From Paracoccaceae bacterium (lineage in GTDB: Bacteria > Pseudomonadota > Alphaproteobacteria > Rhodobacterales > Rhodobacteraceae): DNA of 64,000 nt. The number at the start of each line of letters is the position of its first letter. The stretch's first letter is position 1. Below the pieces are notes generated by a model. That model was not told the origin of the DNA. It worked only from the letters and a program-made list of their open reading frames with translations, and did not search any database. Both the position numbers and the translations under genes were made by a program. Location: positions 145,503 through 209,502 of the forward strand of contig JABURR010000098.1 of the NCBI GenBank assembly GCA_014762635.1. The letters run 5' to 3'. Positions 26,532-38,783 of this stretch are shown in pieces.

Positions 26532-28190
26532 CTAGCTCGGGTCGCGCCAGCGGTTGACGATGGGGTAGCGGCGGTCGAGCCAGAAGGCGCGCTTGGTCAG
26601 GCGGGCACCGGGGGCGGACTGGAAGCGTTTGTATTCCGAGATGTAGAGCAGGTGCTCCACCTTCTTCACGGTCTCGCGTTCGAAGCCACGGGCCACGAGG
26701 TCGGCGACGCTGGCCTCCTCGTCCACCAGCCCTTCGAGGATCTGGTCGAGGATCTCGTAGGGGGGCAGGCTGTCCTCGTCCTTCTGGTCGGGGCGCAGTT
26801 CGGCCGAGGGCGGCTTGTCGATCACACGGGGCGGGATCACCTCGCCTTCGGGGGCCTTCATCCAGGGGCGGTGGTTGGCGTTGCGCCAGCGACAGGTCTC
26901 GAACACGCGGGTCTTGTAGAGGTCCTTGATCGGGTTGTAGCCGCCCGCCATGTCGCCGTAGATCGTGGCATAGCCCACCGCCACTTCGGACTTGTTGCCG
27001 GTGGTCAGCAGCATTTCCCCGAACTTGTTCGACAGCGCCATCAGCAGCAGCCCGCGCAGGCGGGACTGGATGTTTTCTTCCGTGAGGTCCGGCCCGCGCC
27101 CCTCGAACAGCGGGGCGAGCGTGTTGGTGATCGCCTGCCGCCCCTCGGCGATCGGCACGAAGTCGTAGCGACAGCCCAGCGCATTGGCCACGGCCTTGGC
27201 ATCCTCCAGCGAATGTTCCGAGGTATATTCCGAGGGCAGCATCACGCAGCGCACATTCTCAGGCCCCAGCGCATCGGCGGCGATGGCGGCCACCAGCGCG
27301 CTGTCGATGCCGCCGGAAAGGCCCAGCAGCACTTTCGAGAAGCCCGTCTTGCCGCAATAATCGCGCAGGCTTTCGACCATGACGCGGTAGTCCTGCTCCT
27401 GCCGGTCGGGGATCGGTGCCTTTTCCCCGTCCAGCGCGCGCCAACCTTCGTCCGTCTCTTTGAAGTCCACATGGGCGATGGCCTCGTCGAAGGGCGGCAT
27501 CTGCAGCGCCAGCTTGCCGCCGGGGTTCAGCACGAAGGAGCCGCCGTCAAAGACCTGGTCGTCCTGCCCGCCCACCATGTTCAGGTAGACCAGCGGCAGC
27601 CCGGTCTCGACCACGCGCGAGACCATCAGGCTCAGCCGCAGATCGCCCTTGCCCCCGTGATAGGGGGACCCGTTCGGGACCAGCAGCACCTCGGCCCCGG
27701 ATTCGGCCTGAGCCTCGGCCACATCCTCGTACCAGGCATCCTCGCAGATCGGCGAGCCGATCCGGAGCGGCCCGACCCGGTACGGCCCGTGAATCTCCCC
27801 CGAAGCATAAAGCCGAACCTCGTCGAAGACATCGCTGTTGGGCAGGTGGTGCTTGAAGATCCGCGCAACGGGCTTGCCTCCGGACAGGATGTGGTAGCCG
27901 TTGAACAGCTCCGCCCCTTCCAGCCATGGTGCCCCGATCGCCAGGGCCGGGCCGTCCGCGCAATCGGCCATCAGAATATCCAGATGGCGTTGCGCATCCG
28001 CCACGAAGGCCCGCTTCATCACAAGGTCCTGGGTCTGGTAGCCCGTGAGGAACATCTCGGGCAGCATCACCATGTCCGCACCGGCAGCGCGCCCCTCTTC
28101 CCAGGCGCGGCGAGCCTTGTCTGCATTGGCCTGAAGCGCCCCAACGGTGGGGTTCAACTGGGCCAGGGTCAGGCGGAAGCGGTTGGACAT
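26532..28190 (-). CDS. nadE: Glutamine-dependent NAD+ synthetase
   Basis: 552 residues from ATG 28190, preceded by GAGGAG. It makes NAD+ from nicotinic acid adenine dinucleotide with ATP, using ammonia from glutamine. The N-terminal half is a carbon-nitrogen hydrolase domain with the Glu in LPEMFLTGY and Cys in SPICEDAWYED. The C-terminal half (from about 285) is the synthetase with the PP-loop LLGLSGGIDSALVAA and TTGNKSEVAVGYATIYGDM. This is the two-domain form. It appears monocistronic; a Hint-domain stump follows it. Confidence 0.95.
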   Translation of the reverse strand: MSNRFRLTLAQLNPTVGALQANADKARRAWEEGRAAGADMVMLPEMFLTGYQTQDLVMKRAFVADAQRHLDILMADCADGPALAIGAPWLEGAELFNGYHILSGGKPVARIFKHHLPNSDVFDEVRLYASGEIHGPYRVGPLRIGSPICEDAWYEDVAEAQAESGAEVLLVPNGSPYHGGKGDLRLSLMVSRVVETGLPLVYLNMVGGQDDQVFDGGSFVLNPGGKLALQMPPFDEAIAHVDFKETDEGWRALDGEKAPIPDRQEQDYRVMVESLRDYCGKTGFSKVLLGLSGGIDSALVAAIAADALGPENVRCVMLPSEYTSEHSLEDAKAVANALGCRYDFVPIAEGRQAITNTLAPLFEGRGPDLTEENIQSRLRGLLLMALSNKFGEMLLTTGNKSEVAVGYATIYGDMAGGYNPIKDLYKTRVFETCRWRNANHRPWMKAPEGEVIPPRVIDKPPSAELRPDQKDEDSLPPYEILDQILEGLVDEEASVADLVARGFERETVKKVEHLLYISEYKRFQSAPGARLTKRAFWLDRRYPIVNRWRDPS

Positions 28191-28342
28191 CCGGTGTCTC
28201 CTCAACGTCGCGGTTCTGCTCTATCGGGAACCGCCCGGAAGGAAAAGGCAGGAGCGGCAAAAACCGTTGTCACTGGCATGACGGTCCACTAGGCTCTCCT
28301 CGTCCGGACGTCCGGGCCTCGGGAGGCGAAGGGGAGCCGAAA

Positions 28343-29761
28343 ATGCCGCGCTTGGAACTGGTTAGGTCGAAACTCTGGGTCGCCGCCACGCTTGCGGCCC
28401 TCGCGGCGCTGCCCGGCCCCGCACCCGCCCAGGACGGCGACACGCAGGTCAAGCAATATGACGACGGCGGCGTCTACGAGGGGGAGTTCCGTAACGGGCG
28501 CCAGCATGGGCTGGGAACCTACACCCTGCCAAACGGCTACGAATACACCGGTGAATGGGTCAACGGAGAAATTCGCGGTCGCGGCCTCGCCAAGTTCCCC
28601 AGCGGCGCACTCTACGAGGGTCATTTCGTCAAGGGTCAGCCCGAAGGGCGCGGCAAGATCATCTACCCCGACGGGAGCAGCTACGAAGGCGACTGGACCG
28701 AAGGCCGGATCAACGGCAGCGGCATCGCCGTCTATGCCAATGGCGTCGTCTACGAGGGCGCCTTCCGCAACGCCCTGCACCACGGGCAAGGCCGGATGGA
28801 ATCGCCCGAGGGCTATGTCTACGAAGGCAGCTGGGTAAACGGCGTAAAGGAAGGCCGGGCCCGGATAACCTATCCCGACGGCTCGATCTACGTGGGCGAG
28901 GTCACCAATGGTGAGCGCGACGGTCGGGGACTCCTGCGCATGCCGGACGGTCTGATCTACGACGGCCCCTGGCAGAACGGCCAGATGAACGGCACCGGCA
29001 AACTGACCCAACCCAATGGCGATGTCTATGTCGGCCCGCTGGTCAACGGAAAGCGCGAGGGCGAAGGCCGGGTCACCTATGCCAATGGCGATGTCTACCA
29101 GGGCAGCTTCGTCAACGACCGACGCCATGGCCAGGGCACGTTTACCGGGACGGATGGTTACATCTATACCGGGTCCTGGATCGATGGCCGGATCGAGGGC
29201 CAGGGCAAGGTCACCTACCCCGACGGCTCGGTCTATGAGGGCGCGTTCAAGGAAGACCTCGCTGACGGCACCGGCCGGATCGTCTATTCAGATGGTGATG
29301 TCTACGAAGGCGAATGGCGCGCCGGTGTGATCGACGGCAAGGGCGTCGCCACCTATACCAACGGGCTCGTCTACGAGGGCGAATTCAAGAACGCCCAGAA
29401 CCATGGGTTCGGCATCATGATCTACGCCGATGGCTATCGGTACGAAGGCCAGTGGGTCGAGGGCCGCCGCCACGGCACCGGCACGGCGACCTATTCCGAC
29501 GGAACTGTCTATCAGGGCAGCTTCATCAACGGCCAGCGCGAAGGTCAAGGCACCATCACCATGCCCGACGGATTCACCTATACCGGCCAATGGACCGGCG
29601 GCGAGATCCAGGGCGAAGGTACGGCCACATACGCGAATGGCGATATCTACACCGGCACATTCCTGGCAGGCAAACGCCACGGCCAGGGGACGATCCGCTA
29701 CGCCTCCGGGCAAGAGGCCAGCGGCACCTGGGAAAACGGCGCCCTGACGGAGAGCAACTGA
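28343..29761 (+). CDS. Secreted MORN-repeat protein (18 repeats)
   Basis: 472 residues. Residues 1-30 are a Sec signal peptide (basic start, hydrophobic core VAATLAALAALPG, cleavage near APAQ). From residue 44 to the end the chain consists of 18 MORN repeats of exactly 23 residues each (pattern xYxGxWxNGxxxGxGxxxYxdG) plus a partial nineteenth ending EASGTWENGALTESN. There is no other domain and no membrane span. MORN repeats form extended beta-hairpin rods that bind proteins or lipids. The product is expected in the periplasm or outside the cell. The gene is a single transcription unit on the plus strand, divergent from nadE. Confidence 0.93.
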   Translation: MPRLELVRSKLWVAATLAALAALPGPAPAQDGDTQVKQYDDGGVYEGEFRNGRQHGLGTYTLPNGYEYTGEWVNGEIRGRGLAKFPSGALYEGHFVKGQPEGRGKIIYPDGSSYEGDWTEGRINGSGIAVYANGVVYEGAFRNALHHGQGRMESPEGYVYEGSWVNGVKEGRARITYPDGSIYVGEVTNGERDGRGLLRMPDGLIYDGPWQNGQMNGTGKLTQPNGDVYVGPLVNGKREGEGRVTYANGDVYQGSFVNDRRHGQGTFTGTDGYIYTGSWIDGRIEGQGKVTYPDGSVYEGAFKEDLADGTGRIVYSDGDVYEGEWRAGVIDGKGVATYTNGLVYEGEFKNAQNHGFGIMIYADGYRYEGQWVEGRRHGTGTATYSDGTVYQGSFINGQREGQGTITMPDGFTYTGQWTGGEIQGEGTATYANGDIYTGTFLAGKRHGQGTIRYASGQEASGTWENGALTESN

Positions 29762-29897
29762 CCCCCGCTCCGCTCGCGGAGCAGGCTCCCTCCCGGCTCG
29801 AAGCCCGCTTCTTCTGTTCCAAAATATCCCCGCCGGAGGCCGCGCCTGCCGAAGGCGGGCGCGGAAATCTCGCCGCGCCGCAGGCGCGTCCGCTGGG

Positions 29898-31424
29898 TCA
29901 GACCTCGCCGCCTGCGGACATCCGCTCGAGAAGCGCGTCAGCCTCGCGCAGGATGGTCTCGCGCTTGCCCGCATCCATCCGCGCCCAGGTCCGATAGGTC
30001 TGCCCCATGCGCGGGTTGCCCGCGAAACGCTCCCGATGCCGGTCGAGGAAATGCCAGTAGAGCAGGTTGAACGGGCACGCCCCCTCCCCTGTCTTCTTCG
30101 TCACCGCATAGGCGCAGGCCCCGCAGTGATCGGACATCTTGTTGATGTAGTTCCCGGACGAGACATAGGGCTTTGACGCCACCACCCCGCCATCGGCGAA
30201 CTGGCTCATCCCGATCACGTTGGGTGCCTCCACCCATTCAAACGCATCGGCATAGACCGCCAGGTACCACGCGTGCACCTGGCCCGGATCGATCCCCGCC
30301 AGCAGCGCGAAATTCCCGGTGACCATCAGGCGCTGGATATGGTGCGCATAGGCCTCGTCCCGGGTCTGGGCCACCGCCTGCGCGACGCAGCGCATCTTCG
30401 TCGGCCCGCCCCAGAAAAGCGCGGGCAGCGCCCGGTCATGGCCAAGCGAATTGCGCGCGGTGTAATCCGGGCCTTCGCGGAAATAGATGCCGCGCACGTA
30501 TTCGCGCCAACCGATGATCTGGCGGATGAATCCCTCTACGGCGTTGATCGGCGCCGAGCCCTCCAGCCACGCGCGTTCCGCTGCACGGCAAACCTCCAGA
30601 GGCTCCAGAAGCCCGGCATTCAGGTAGAGCGACAGCACCGAATGATAGAGGAACCGCTCCCCATCCAGCATCGCATCCTGATAGTCCCCGAACCGTGGCA
30701 GGGCATGGGCGATGAAGTGATCCAGCGCCCGCAGGGCCTGATCGCGATCCGTGGCAAACCAGAACGGGCGCAGCGTCCCGAAGTGCCCGGAGAACCGCGC
30801 GTCAACCAGGTCCAGCACCGCCTCGGTCACCGGATCCGGCTCGAACCGCAGCGGCCCCGGGCCGGTCACCTCATCGGGCGCGGGCTTGCGGTTGTCATGG
30901 TCGAAGTTCCACTTGCCCCCCGCAGGCGCATCGCCCTCCATCAAGAGGCCGGTCTTGCGGCGCATCTCGCGGTAGAAATACTCCATCCGCAGGCTCGTGC
31001 GCCCCTTTGCCCAGGCCTCGAACTCCGCCTGGCTGGCAAGGAACCGGTCATCCTCCAGCAACCGCACCGGCACCGGTGCCGACTGAAGCTCCGCGATCAG
31101 CCGCCAATCCCCGGGCTCCGTCGCCAGAACCTCTGACACACCGAATTCACCAGCCCGGCGCGCCAGTTCCCCGGCAATGGTCTGGCTGTTCTCGGGATCG
31201 TCGAGGCGACTGTAAGCCACACGCCAGCCTGCCGCGCGCAGCCTGTCGGCAAACTTGCGCATGGCCGCAAACAGAAAGGCGATCTTTTTGGGATGATGCG
31301 GGACCGTGGCCGCCTCGCCCATCACCTCGGCCATGACCACCACGTCCGTCGCCGGGTCGGCGACCCTAAGCGCGGCTATCCCCTCGCTGAGTTGATCCCC
31401 CAGGACCAGTACCAGCCGGGTCAC
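29898..31424 (-). CDS. FeS-containing bacterial cryptochrome/photolyase (CryB/PhrB type)
   Basis: 508 residues from a GTG at 31424 that overlaps the stop of the SDR gene (GTGA). It belongs to the deoxyribodipyrimidine photolyase-related (FeS-BCP) group: RLVLVLGDQLSEGIAALR at the N-terminus and the four [4Fe-4S] cysteines near the C-terminus (one in KMRCVAQAV, then DHCGACAYAV and GEGACPFN). The FAD-binding region holds GWREYVRGIYF and NVIGMSQFADGG. Homologues repair (6-4) photoproducts or act as blue-light regulators. It is probably co-transcribed with the SDR gene. A GC-rich spacer follows at 29762-29897. Confidence 0.93.
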   Translation of the reverse strand: MTRLVLVLGDQLSEGIAALRVADPATDVVVMAEVMGEAATVPHHPKKIAFLFAAMRKFADRLRAAGWRVAYSRLDDPENSQTIAGELARRAGEFGVSEVLATEPGDWRLIAELQSAPVPVRLLEDDRFLASQAEFEAWAKGRTSLRMEYFYREMRRKTGLLMEGDAPAGGKWNFDHDNRKPAPDEVTGPGPLRFEPDPVTEAVLDLVDARFSGHFGTLRPFWFATDRDQALRALDHFIAHALPRFGDYQDAMLDGERFLYHSVLSLYLNAGLLEPLEVCRAAERAWLEGSAPINAVEGFIRQIIGWREYVRGIYFREGPDYTARNSLGHDRALPALFWGGPTKMRCVAQAVAQTRDEAYAHHIQRLMVTGNFALLAGIDPGQVHAWYLAVYADAFEWVEAPNVIGMSQFADGGVVASKPYVSSGNYINKMSDHCGACAYAVTKKTGEGACPFNLLYWHFLDRHRERFAGNPRMGQTYRTWARMDAGKRETILREADALLERMSAGGEV

Positions 31425-32089
31425 CACGGGATCTCCCGCCCGGCATAGTCGAAGAACCCGCCCGTTTGCTCCGGCGTCAGCCCGGCCATCACTGCCAGCA
31501 GGTTCCGCGCCGCCTCGTCGGGCGGCGTGGCCTTCTCGGGAGCGACAAAGTCCCGCGTGAAAGACGTGGCCACGGTGCCCGGGTGCAAGGCCGCGCAGAT
31601 CGCCTGCTTGTGGGTCCGCGCGATCTCGATCGAGGCCGAACGCAGGATCTGGTTCAGCGCCGCCTTCGAAGCACGGTAGCCGTACCACCCACCCAGCCCG
31701 TTATCGCCGATGGACCCGACCCGGGCGGACAGCACCGCCAGAACCGCGCGCCGGTCGCGCGGCAACAGGCGCGGCGCATGGCGCAGGATCAGTGCCGGGC
31801 CGATGGTGTTGACCGCGAACTGGTCGGCCAGCGCATCGGCGCTCACCTGCCGCAGGGATTTCTCCGGCCCATGGCCCGCGATCTGCAAGGCCCCTGTCGC
31901 CACGACGATCAGCTCAACCCCCCCCTCCTCCGCGCCCAGCGCTGCATCGACAGCCGACTGCGACGTGATGTCCAACCCATCCTCTCGCCGAGAAAACGTG
32001 ACGATCTCCGCCACCTCCGGGCGGGCGCCCAGTTCCTGCACCACGGCACTGCCGATACCGCCCGACGCCCCGATCACCAAAGCCCGCAT
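31421..32089 (-). CDS. Short-chain dehydrogenase/reductase (CsgA-like)
   Basis: 222 residues from ATG 32089, 8 bases after GAGG; a GTG at 32098 is an alternative. The Rossmann motif is GASGGIGSAVVQ, and the catalytic YxxxK is YGYRASK preceded by LSARVGSIGDNGLGGW with the Ser. The form is the short C-factor/CsgA-like SDR found beside FeS photolyases in many alphaproteobacteria. The cofactor is NAD(P)H; the substrate is unknown. Its stop overlaps the photolyase start by 4 bases. Confidence 0.9.
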   Translation of the reverse strand: MRALVIGASGGIGSAVVQELGARPEVAEIVTFSRREDGLDITSQSAVDAALGAEEGGVELIVVATGALQIAGHGPEKSLRQVSADALADQFAVNTIGPALILRHAPRLLPRDRRAVLAVLSARVGSIGDNGLGGWYGYRASKAALNQILRSASIEIARTHKQAICAALHPGTVATSFTRDFVAPEKATPPDEAARNLLAVMAGLTPEQTGGFFDYAGREIPW

Positions 32090-32216
32090 GTCCCGCACCT
32101 CAAACTCGCTACAGCAGCGCCAGATAAGCGGCCGCGCGACAAGGTCAAATCACCCAGCCGCAGGGCCGGAATTTCGGGGTTTTCATTTGCCGTGACCCTG
32201 CCTAATATCCGCGCCC

Positions 32217-32300
32217 ATGAAGACGACGGCACATATCGCGATCATTCAGGGCGCCTGCGCCCCGTCGCTTCGTGGCCTTCTTCTCCTTAGCCGCCTCTGA
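32217..32300 (+). CDS. leuL: Leucine leader peptide upstream of leuA
   Basis: A 27-codon frame ends 74 bases before leuA. It begins MKTTAHIAIIQG and ends RGLLLLSRL, with four Leu codons in a row (CTT CTT CTC CTT) and six Leu in all. Such a run is the sign of an attenuation leader in which ribosome stalling at Leu codons senses charged tRNA-Leu. The ribosome site is weak. The stop codon lies within the first strand of a strong hairpin. The symbol is by function, not homology search. Confidence 0.8.
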   Translation: MKTTAHIAIIQGACAPSLRGLLLLSRL

Positions 32301-32347
32301 GCGTGCCTGCCGGCGCGTCGCTCAGGGGTGGAACAGCGCCGGGCACT
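32294..32347 (+). promoter_or_regulatory. Alternative hairpins of the leu attenuator
   Basis: Hairpin A pairs CCTCTGAGCG (32294-32303) with CGCTCAGGGG (32319-32328), one T-G wobble. A competing helix pairs CCGGCGC (about 32310-32316) and GTGC upstream of it with GCGCCGG and GCAC (about 32337-32347). The two overlap, so they exclude each other, as expected for an attenuator. No T-run follows either, so the switch may act through Rho or on leuA translation rather than by a classic terminator. Confidence 0.55.
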
Positions 32348-32374
32348 GCTAAGGACACAAGAAAGAGATATCCC

Positions 32375-35337
<2,963 letters not shown>

Positions 35338-35399
35338 GGCGACACCGGGCCCGCGCCTTTGCATAGCAGACCGGGCCTTCCGGTTACGGAGTAGAGGCC

Positions 35400-36311
35400 G
35401 TGGCACGAGACACAAGCACAAGCGACGAGTTCATCCGCCCGCTGCGGAGGCTTTTCGTCGGTGCCCTCGTACTTTTCCTGTTGGCGATCTTCCTCCTCTG
35501 GCGGATTGACAGCCCGCGGGTGGAACGCCTGCGTAATTCGCTTGTTGACCGGGTCGTGCCATCCTTCGACTGGGCGCTGGTGCCCGTCACCAAGGTTGCC
35601 GACATGGTCGAGGACTTCCAGTCCTACACCCGGATCTACGAACAGAACCAGGAACTGCGCCGTGAGTTGCAGCAGATGAAGGCCTGGCGCGAGGCGGCGC
35701 TGCAGCTTGAACAGAAGAACGCGAAGCTGCTGGACCTCAACAATGTCCGGCTCGACCCCAAGCTGACCTATGTCACCGGTGTCGTGATGGCCGACAGCGG
35801 CTCGCCGTTCCGGCAGTCGGTGCTGTTGAACGTGGGACGGCGCGACGGGATCGTCGATGGTTGGGCCACCACCGACGGCCTGGGGCTTGTCGGGCGCATT
35901 TCGGGCGTGGGGCAGAACACCAGCCGGGTGATCCTGCTGACCGACACCAACAGCCGGATCCCGGTGACGATCCAGCCCTCGGGCCAGCGCGCGATCCTGT
36001 CGGGGGACAACACCGCGCAGCCACCGCTCGATTTCGTCGAGACGCCCGAACAGATCCGGCCCGACGACCGTATCATCTCGTCCGGGGACGGCGGCGTATT
36101 CCCCGCCGGGGTTCTGGTCGGCCAGGTCGTCCGCGATCCGCAAGGCCGGTTTCGCGCCCGCCTGTCCGCCGACTATGAGCGGCTGGATTTTCTGAGGGTC
36201 CTGCGCAGCCACCCGCGCGAGGTCATCAACGACCTCGGATCGCTCGTCACCCCCGAGGATGGCGCAGTGCCTTTGCCGCTGACCGCGCCGGACGAGGCTG
36301 AAGATGGTTGA
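35400..36311 (+). CDS. mreC: Rod-shape protein MreC
   Basis: 303 residues from GTG 35400. It is a bitopic protein: one N-terminal span (LFVGALVLFLLAIFLLWRI) is followed by a coiled coil (about 75-110, IYEQNQELRRELQQMKAW) and then the periplasmic beta domain with VLLNVGRRDGIVDG and GVFPAGVLVGQV. MreC scaffolds PBP2 and activates wall synthesis. It overlaps mreD by 8 bases and lies 62 bases after mreB. Confidence 0.95.
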   Translation: MARDTSTSDEFIRPLRRLFVGALVLFLLAIFLLWRIDSPRVERLRNSLVDRVVPSFDWALVPVTKVADMVEDFQSYTRIYEQNQELRRELQQMKAWREAALQLEQKNAKLLDLNNVRLDPKLTYVTGVVMADSGSPFRQSVLLNVGRRDGIVDGWATTDGLGLVGRISGVGQNTSRVILLTDTNSRIPVTIQPSGQRAILSGDNTAQPPLDFVETPEQIRPDDRIISSGDGGVFPAGVLVGQVVRDPQGRFRARLSADYERLDFLRVLRSHPREVINDLGSLVTPEDGAVPLPLTAPDEAEDG

Positions 36312-36840
36312 TCCCGCCACCTCCCGCCGCTGGTTCTACCGCATGGGCTATCTCGGCCTCATGACGGGGATCACCTTTTCCCTGATCCTTCCCATTTCGA
36401 TGACGCCGGGTGGGTTTCCCGGGCCTGACCTCATGGTGCTTTTCACCTTCGCCTGGCTGTTGCGACGGCCCTCCTACGTTCCGGTGCTGTTCGTGGCGGC
36501 GATTTTTCTGGCGGCGGACCTGCTGTTCCTGCGCCCGCCCGGGGTCTGGGCGGCGTTGATGGTGCTGGGAACAGAGTTCCTGCGCAAGCGGGCAACCACC
36601 GTGGGCGAACTGCCCTTCGTTGGGGAATGGGTTATGGTCGGGGTCGTGCTGCTAACCATAACCCTGGCCAACAGCATTGTTCTGACGGTATTTGCCGTCG
36701 GTGGACCGGGACTTGGCCCGACGCTGTTGCAGGCGTTGATCTCGATCGCGTGCTACCCATTCGTGGCACTGGCCTCGACCCTGCTGTTCGGCGTGCGCAA
36801 ACTGCTTGGTGAGGATGAGATCGCGGAGGTTCGCAGATGA
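36304..36840 (+). CDS. mreD: Rod-shape protein MreD
   Basis: 178 residues, almost all hydrophobic, with about five membrane spans, as expected for MreD (162 residues in E. coli). Family sequence is weakly conserved; the call rests on position between mreC and mrdA, size and topology (for example TFAWLLRRPSYVPVLFVAAI and VMVGVVLLTITLANSIVL). It overlaps mreC by 8 bases and mrdA by 4. Confidence 0.9.
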   Translation: MVDPATSRRWFYRMGYLGLMTGITFSLILPISMTPGGFPGPDLMVLFTFAWLLRRPSYVPVLFVAAIFLAADLLFLRPPGVWAALMVLGTEFLRKRATTVGELPFVGEWVMVGVVLLTITLANSIVLTVFAVGGPGLGPTLLQALISIACYPFVALASTLLFGVRKLLGEDEIAEVRR

Positions 36841-38783
36841 GCCGCACACCCCGCGACAATGCCATTTCCACGCGCACTATTGGTCGCCGGTCGCTTGTCC
36901 TGGGCGGCGCACAGCTTGCCTTCATGGGCCTTCTGGGCCTGCGGATGCGGCACCTTCAGGTCGAGCAGGCCGACCAGTTCCGCCTGCTGGCCGAGGAAAA
37001 CCGGATCAACATCCGCCTGATCCCGCCCGAGCGCGGATTGATCTTCGACCGCAACGGCGTGCCCATCGCCACGAACGAGCAGAATTACCGCGTGACCATC
37101 GTGCGCGAGGATGCCGGGGACGTGGAAGAAGTGATCGCGCGCCTGTCACGGCTGATCGAGTTGGAAGAGGGCGAGATCGAGCGCACCCTGCGCGAGGTCG
37201 AGCGCCGAAGCGCCTTCGTCCCGGTCACGGTCACCGACCGCCTGACCTGGGAAGAGCTTTCGAAGGTGGCGGTGAACGCACCCACCCTGCCCGGTATCAC
37301 CTCTGAAGTTGGGCTGTCGCGCAGATACCCGATGGCGGAAGATTTCGCCCATATCGTGGGCTATGTCGGGCCGGTCAGCGACTATGACCTCGGCAGAATC
37401 GAGGATCCCGACCCCCTGCTCCAGATCCCTGAATTCCAGATCGGCAAGATCGGGGTGGAAAGCAAGATGGAGCAGGATCTCCGCGGCAGTTCGGGCAACC
37501 GCCGGATCGAGGTGAACTCGGTCGGGCGGGTCATGCGCGAGCTTGACCGGCAGGAGGGCAAACCCGGCTCAGATCTGCAACTGACCATCGACCACCGCCT
37601 GCAGAACTTCGTGCAGGCCCGGATGACCGGCGAAAGCGCCGCGGCCGTGGTCATGGACACGCAGACCGGCGATATCCTCGCCATCGGCTCGGCACCCTCG
37701 TTCGACCCGAACAAGTTCGTGCGCGGCATCTCGACAGCCGACTACGCCGAACTGACCGAGAACAAGTATCGCCCGCTGGCCAATAAATCCGTTCAGGGCG
37801 CCTACCCGCCCGGATCGACGTTCAAGATGGTCACCGCGCTGGCCGCGCTGGAGGCAGGCGTTCTGGAGCACGACGAAACCGTGTTCTGCCCGGGCTATTA
37901 CGATCTTGGCAATCGCCGGTTCCATTGCTGGAAACGCGGTGGCCACGGCAGGACCGACCTCAACAAGAGCCTGATGGAGTCCTGCGACGTCTTCTACTAC
38001 GACATCTCCCAGCGCGTCGGCATCGACAAGATCACCGAGATGGCCCGCCGCCTTGGGCTTGGGCAGCGGTTCGATCTGCCCATGTCCGCCGTCGCAGAAG
38101 GGCTTACCCCGTCGCGGGAGTGGAAACGCACACGGCGGGGCGAGGAGTGGCTGCTCGGCGACACGCTGAACTCCTCGATCGGTCAGGGCTTCGTTCTGGC
38201 CTCTCCGCTGCAGCTTGCGGTGATGACAGCGCGACTTGCCAGTGGCACGGCGGTTTCCCCGCGGCTGATCAGATCGGTCAATGGCGTGGAGCAGAAGGTC
38301 GAACCTCCCGAAGGCCTGGGCATCCCGTCGCGCCATCTGAACGCGATCCGGCGCGGCATGATCTCGGTTTCGAACCACCGCCGGGGCACCGCTTTCGGGT
38401 CGCGCATCGAGGCCGAAGCCATGCGCATGGCGGGGAAAACCGGAACCAGCCAGGTCCGCAGCATCACCACCGAGGAACGGGCCCAGGGCGTCTTCCGCAA
38501 CGAGGACCTTCCCTGGGAACGCCGTGACCACGCGCTGTTTGTTTCCTACGCCCCCCATGACAACCCGCGCATCGCCTGTTCGGTCGTTGTCGAACACGGC
38601 GGCGGGGGCTCCACCGCAGCCGCACCGATTGCCCGCGATATCGTGCTGCAGGCTCTCTACGAGGGGCTGCCGCCACTCAGTGCCTACCCGGCGAACCAGC
38701 GTCGGATGATCGAGGAACGGCAAAAATCGCTGCCCCTGCGCGACTTCGAACCGCCGGTCCCGACCGGGCGGAGCCGCGCATGA
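36837..38783 (+). CDS. mrdA: Penicillin-binding protein 2
   Basis: 648 residues. It is the class B transpeptidase of the elongasome: an N-terminal anchor span (LVLGGAQLAFMGLLGLRM), a pedestal domain beginning with LIPPERGLIFDRNG, then the transpeptidase domain with the active Ser in PPGSTFKMVTAL, SCD as the SxN-type motif and AGKTGTSQ as KTG. It cross-links peptidoglycan in the periplasm and is a beta-lactam target. It overlaps mreD and rodA by 4 bases each, so the three are translationally coupled. Confidence 0.96.
   Translation: MSRTPRDNAISTRTIGRRSLVLGGAQLAFMGLLGLRMRHLQVEQADQFRLLAEENRINIRLIPPERGLIFDRNGVPIATNEQNYRVTIVREDAGDVEEVIARLSRLIELEEGEIERTLREVERRSAFVPVTVTDRLTWEELSKVAVNAPTLPGITSEVGLSRRYPMAEDFAHIVGYVGPVSDYDLGRIEDPDPLLQIPEFQIGKIGVESKMEQDLRGSSGNRRIEVNSVGRVMRELDRQEGKPGSDLQLTIDHRLQNFVQARMTGESAAAVVMDTQTGDILAIGSAPSFDPNKFVRGISTADYAELTENKYRPLANKSVQGAYPPGSTFKMVTALAALEAGVLEHDETVFCPGYYDLGNRRFHCWKRGGHGRTDLNKSLMESCDVFYYDISQRVGIDKITEMARRLGLGQRFDLPMSAVAEGLTPSREWKRTRRGEEWLLGDTLNSSIGQGFVLASPLQLAVMTARLASGTAVSPRLIRSVNGVEQKVEPPEGLGIPSRHLNAIRRGMISVSNHRRGTAFGSRIEAEAMRMAGKTGTSQVRSITTEERAQGVFRNEDLPWERRDHALFVSYAPHDNPRIACSVVVEHGGGGSTAAAPIARDIVLQALYEGLPPLSAYPANQRRMIEERQKSLPLRDFEPPVPTGRSRA

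Noticed and set aside
26170..26535. 121-codon plus-strand frame across the nadE/PfkB gap
   Set aside because: No ribosome site, no family resemblance, overlaps the phased repeats and the Hint remnant on the other strand.
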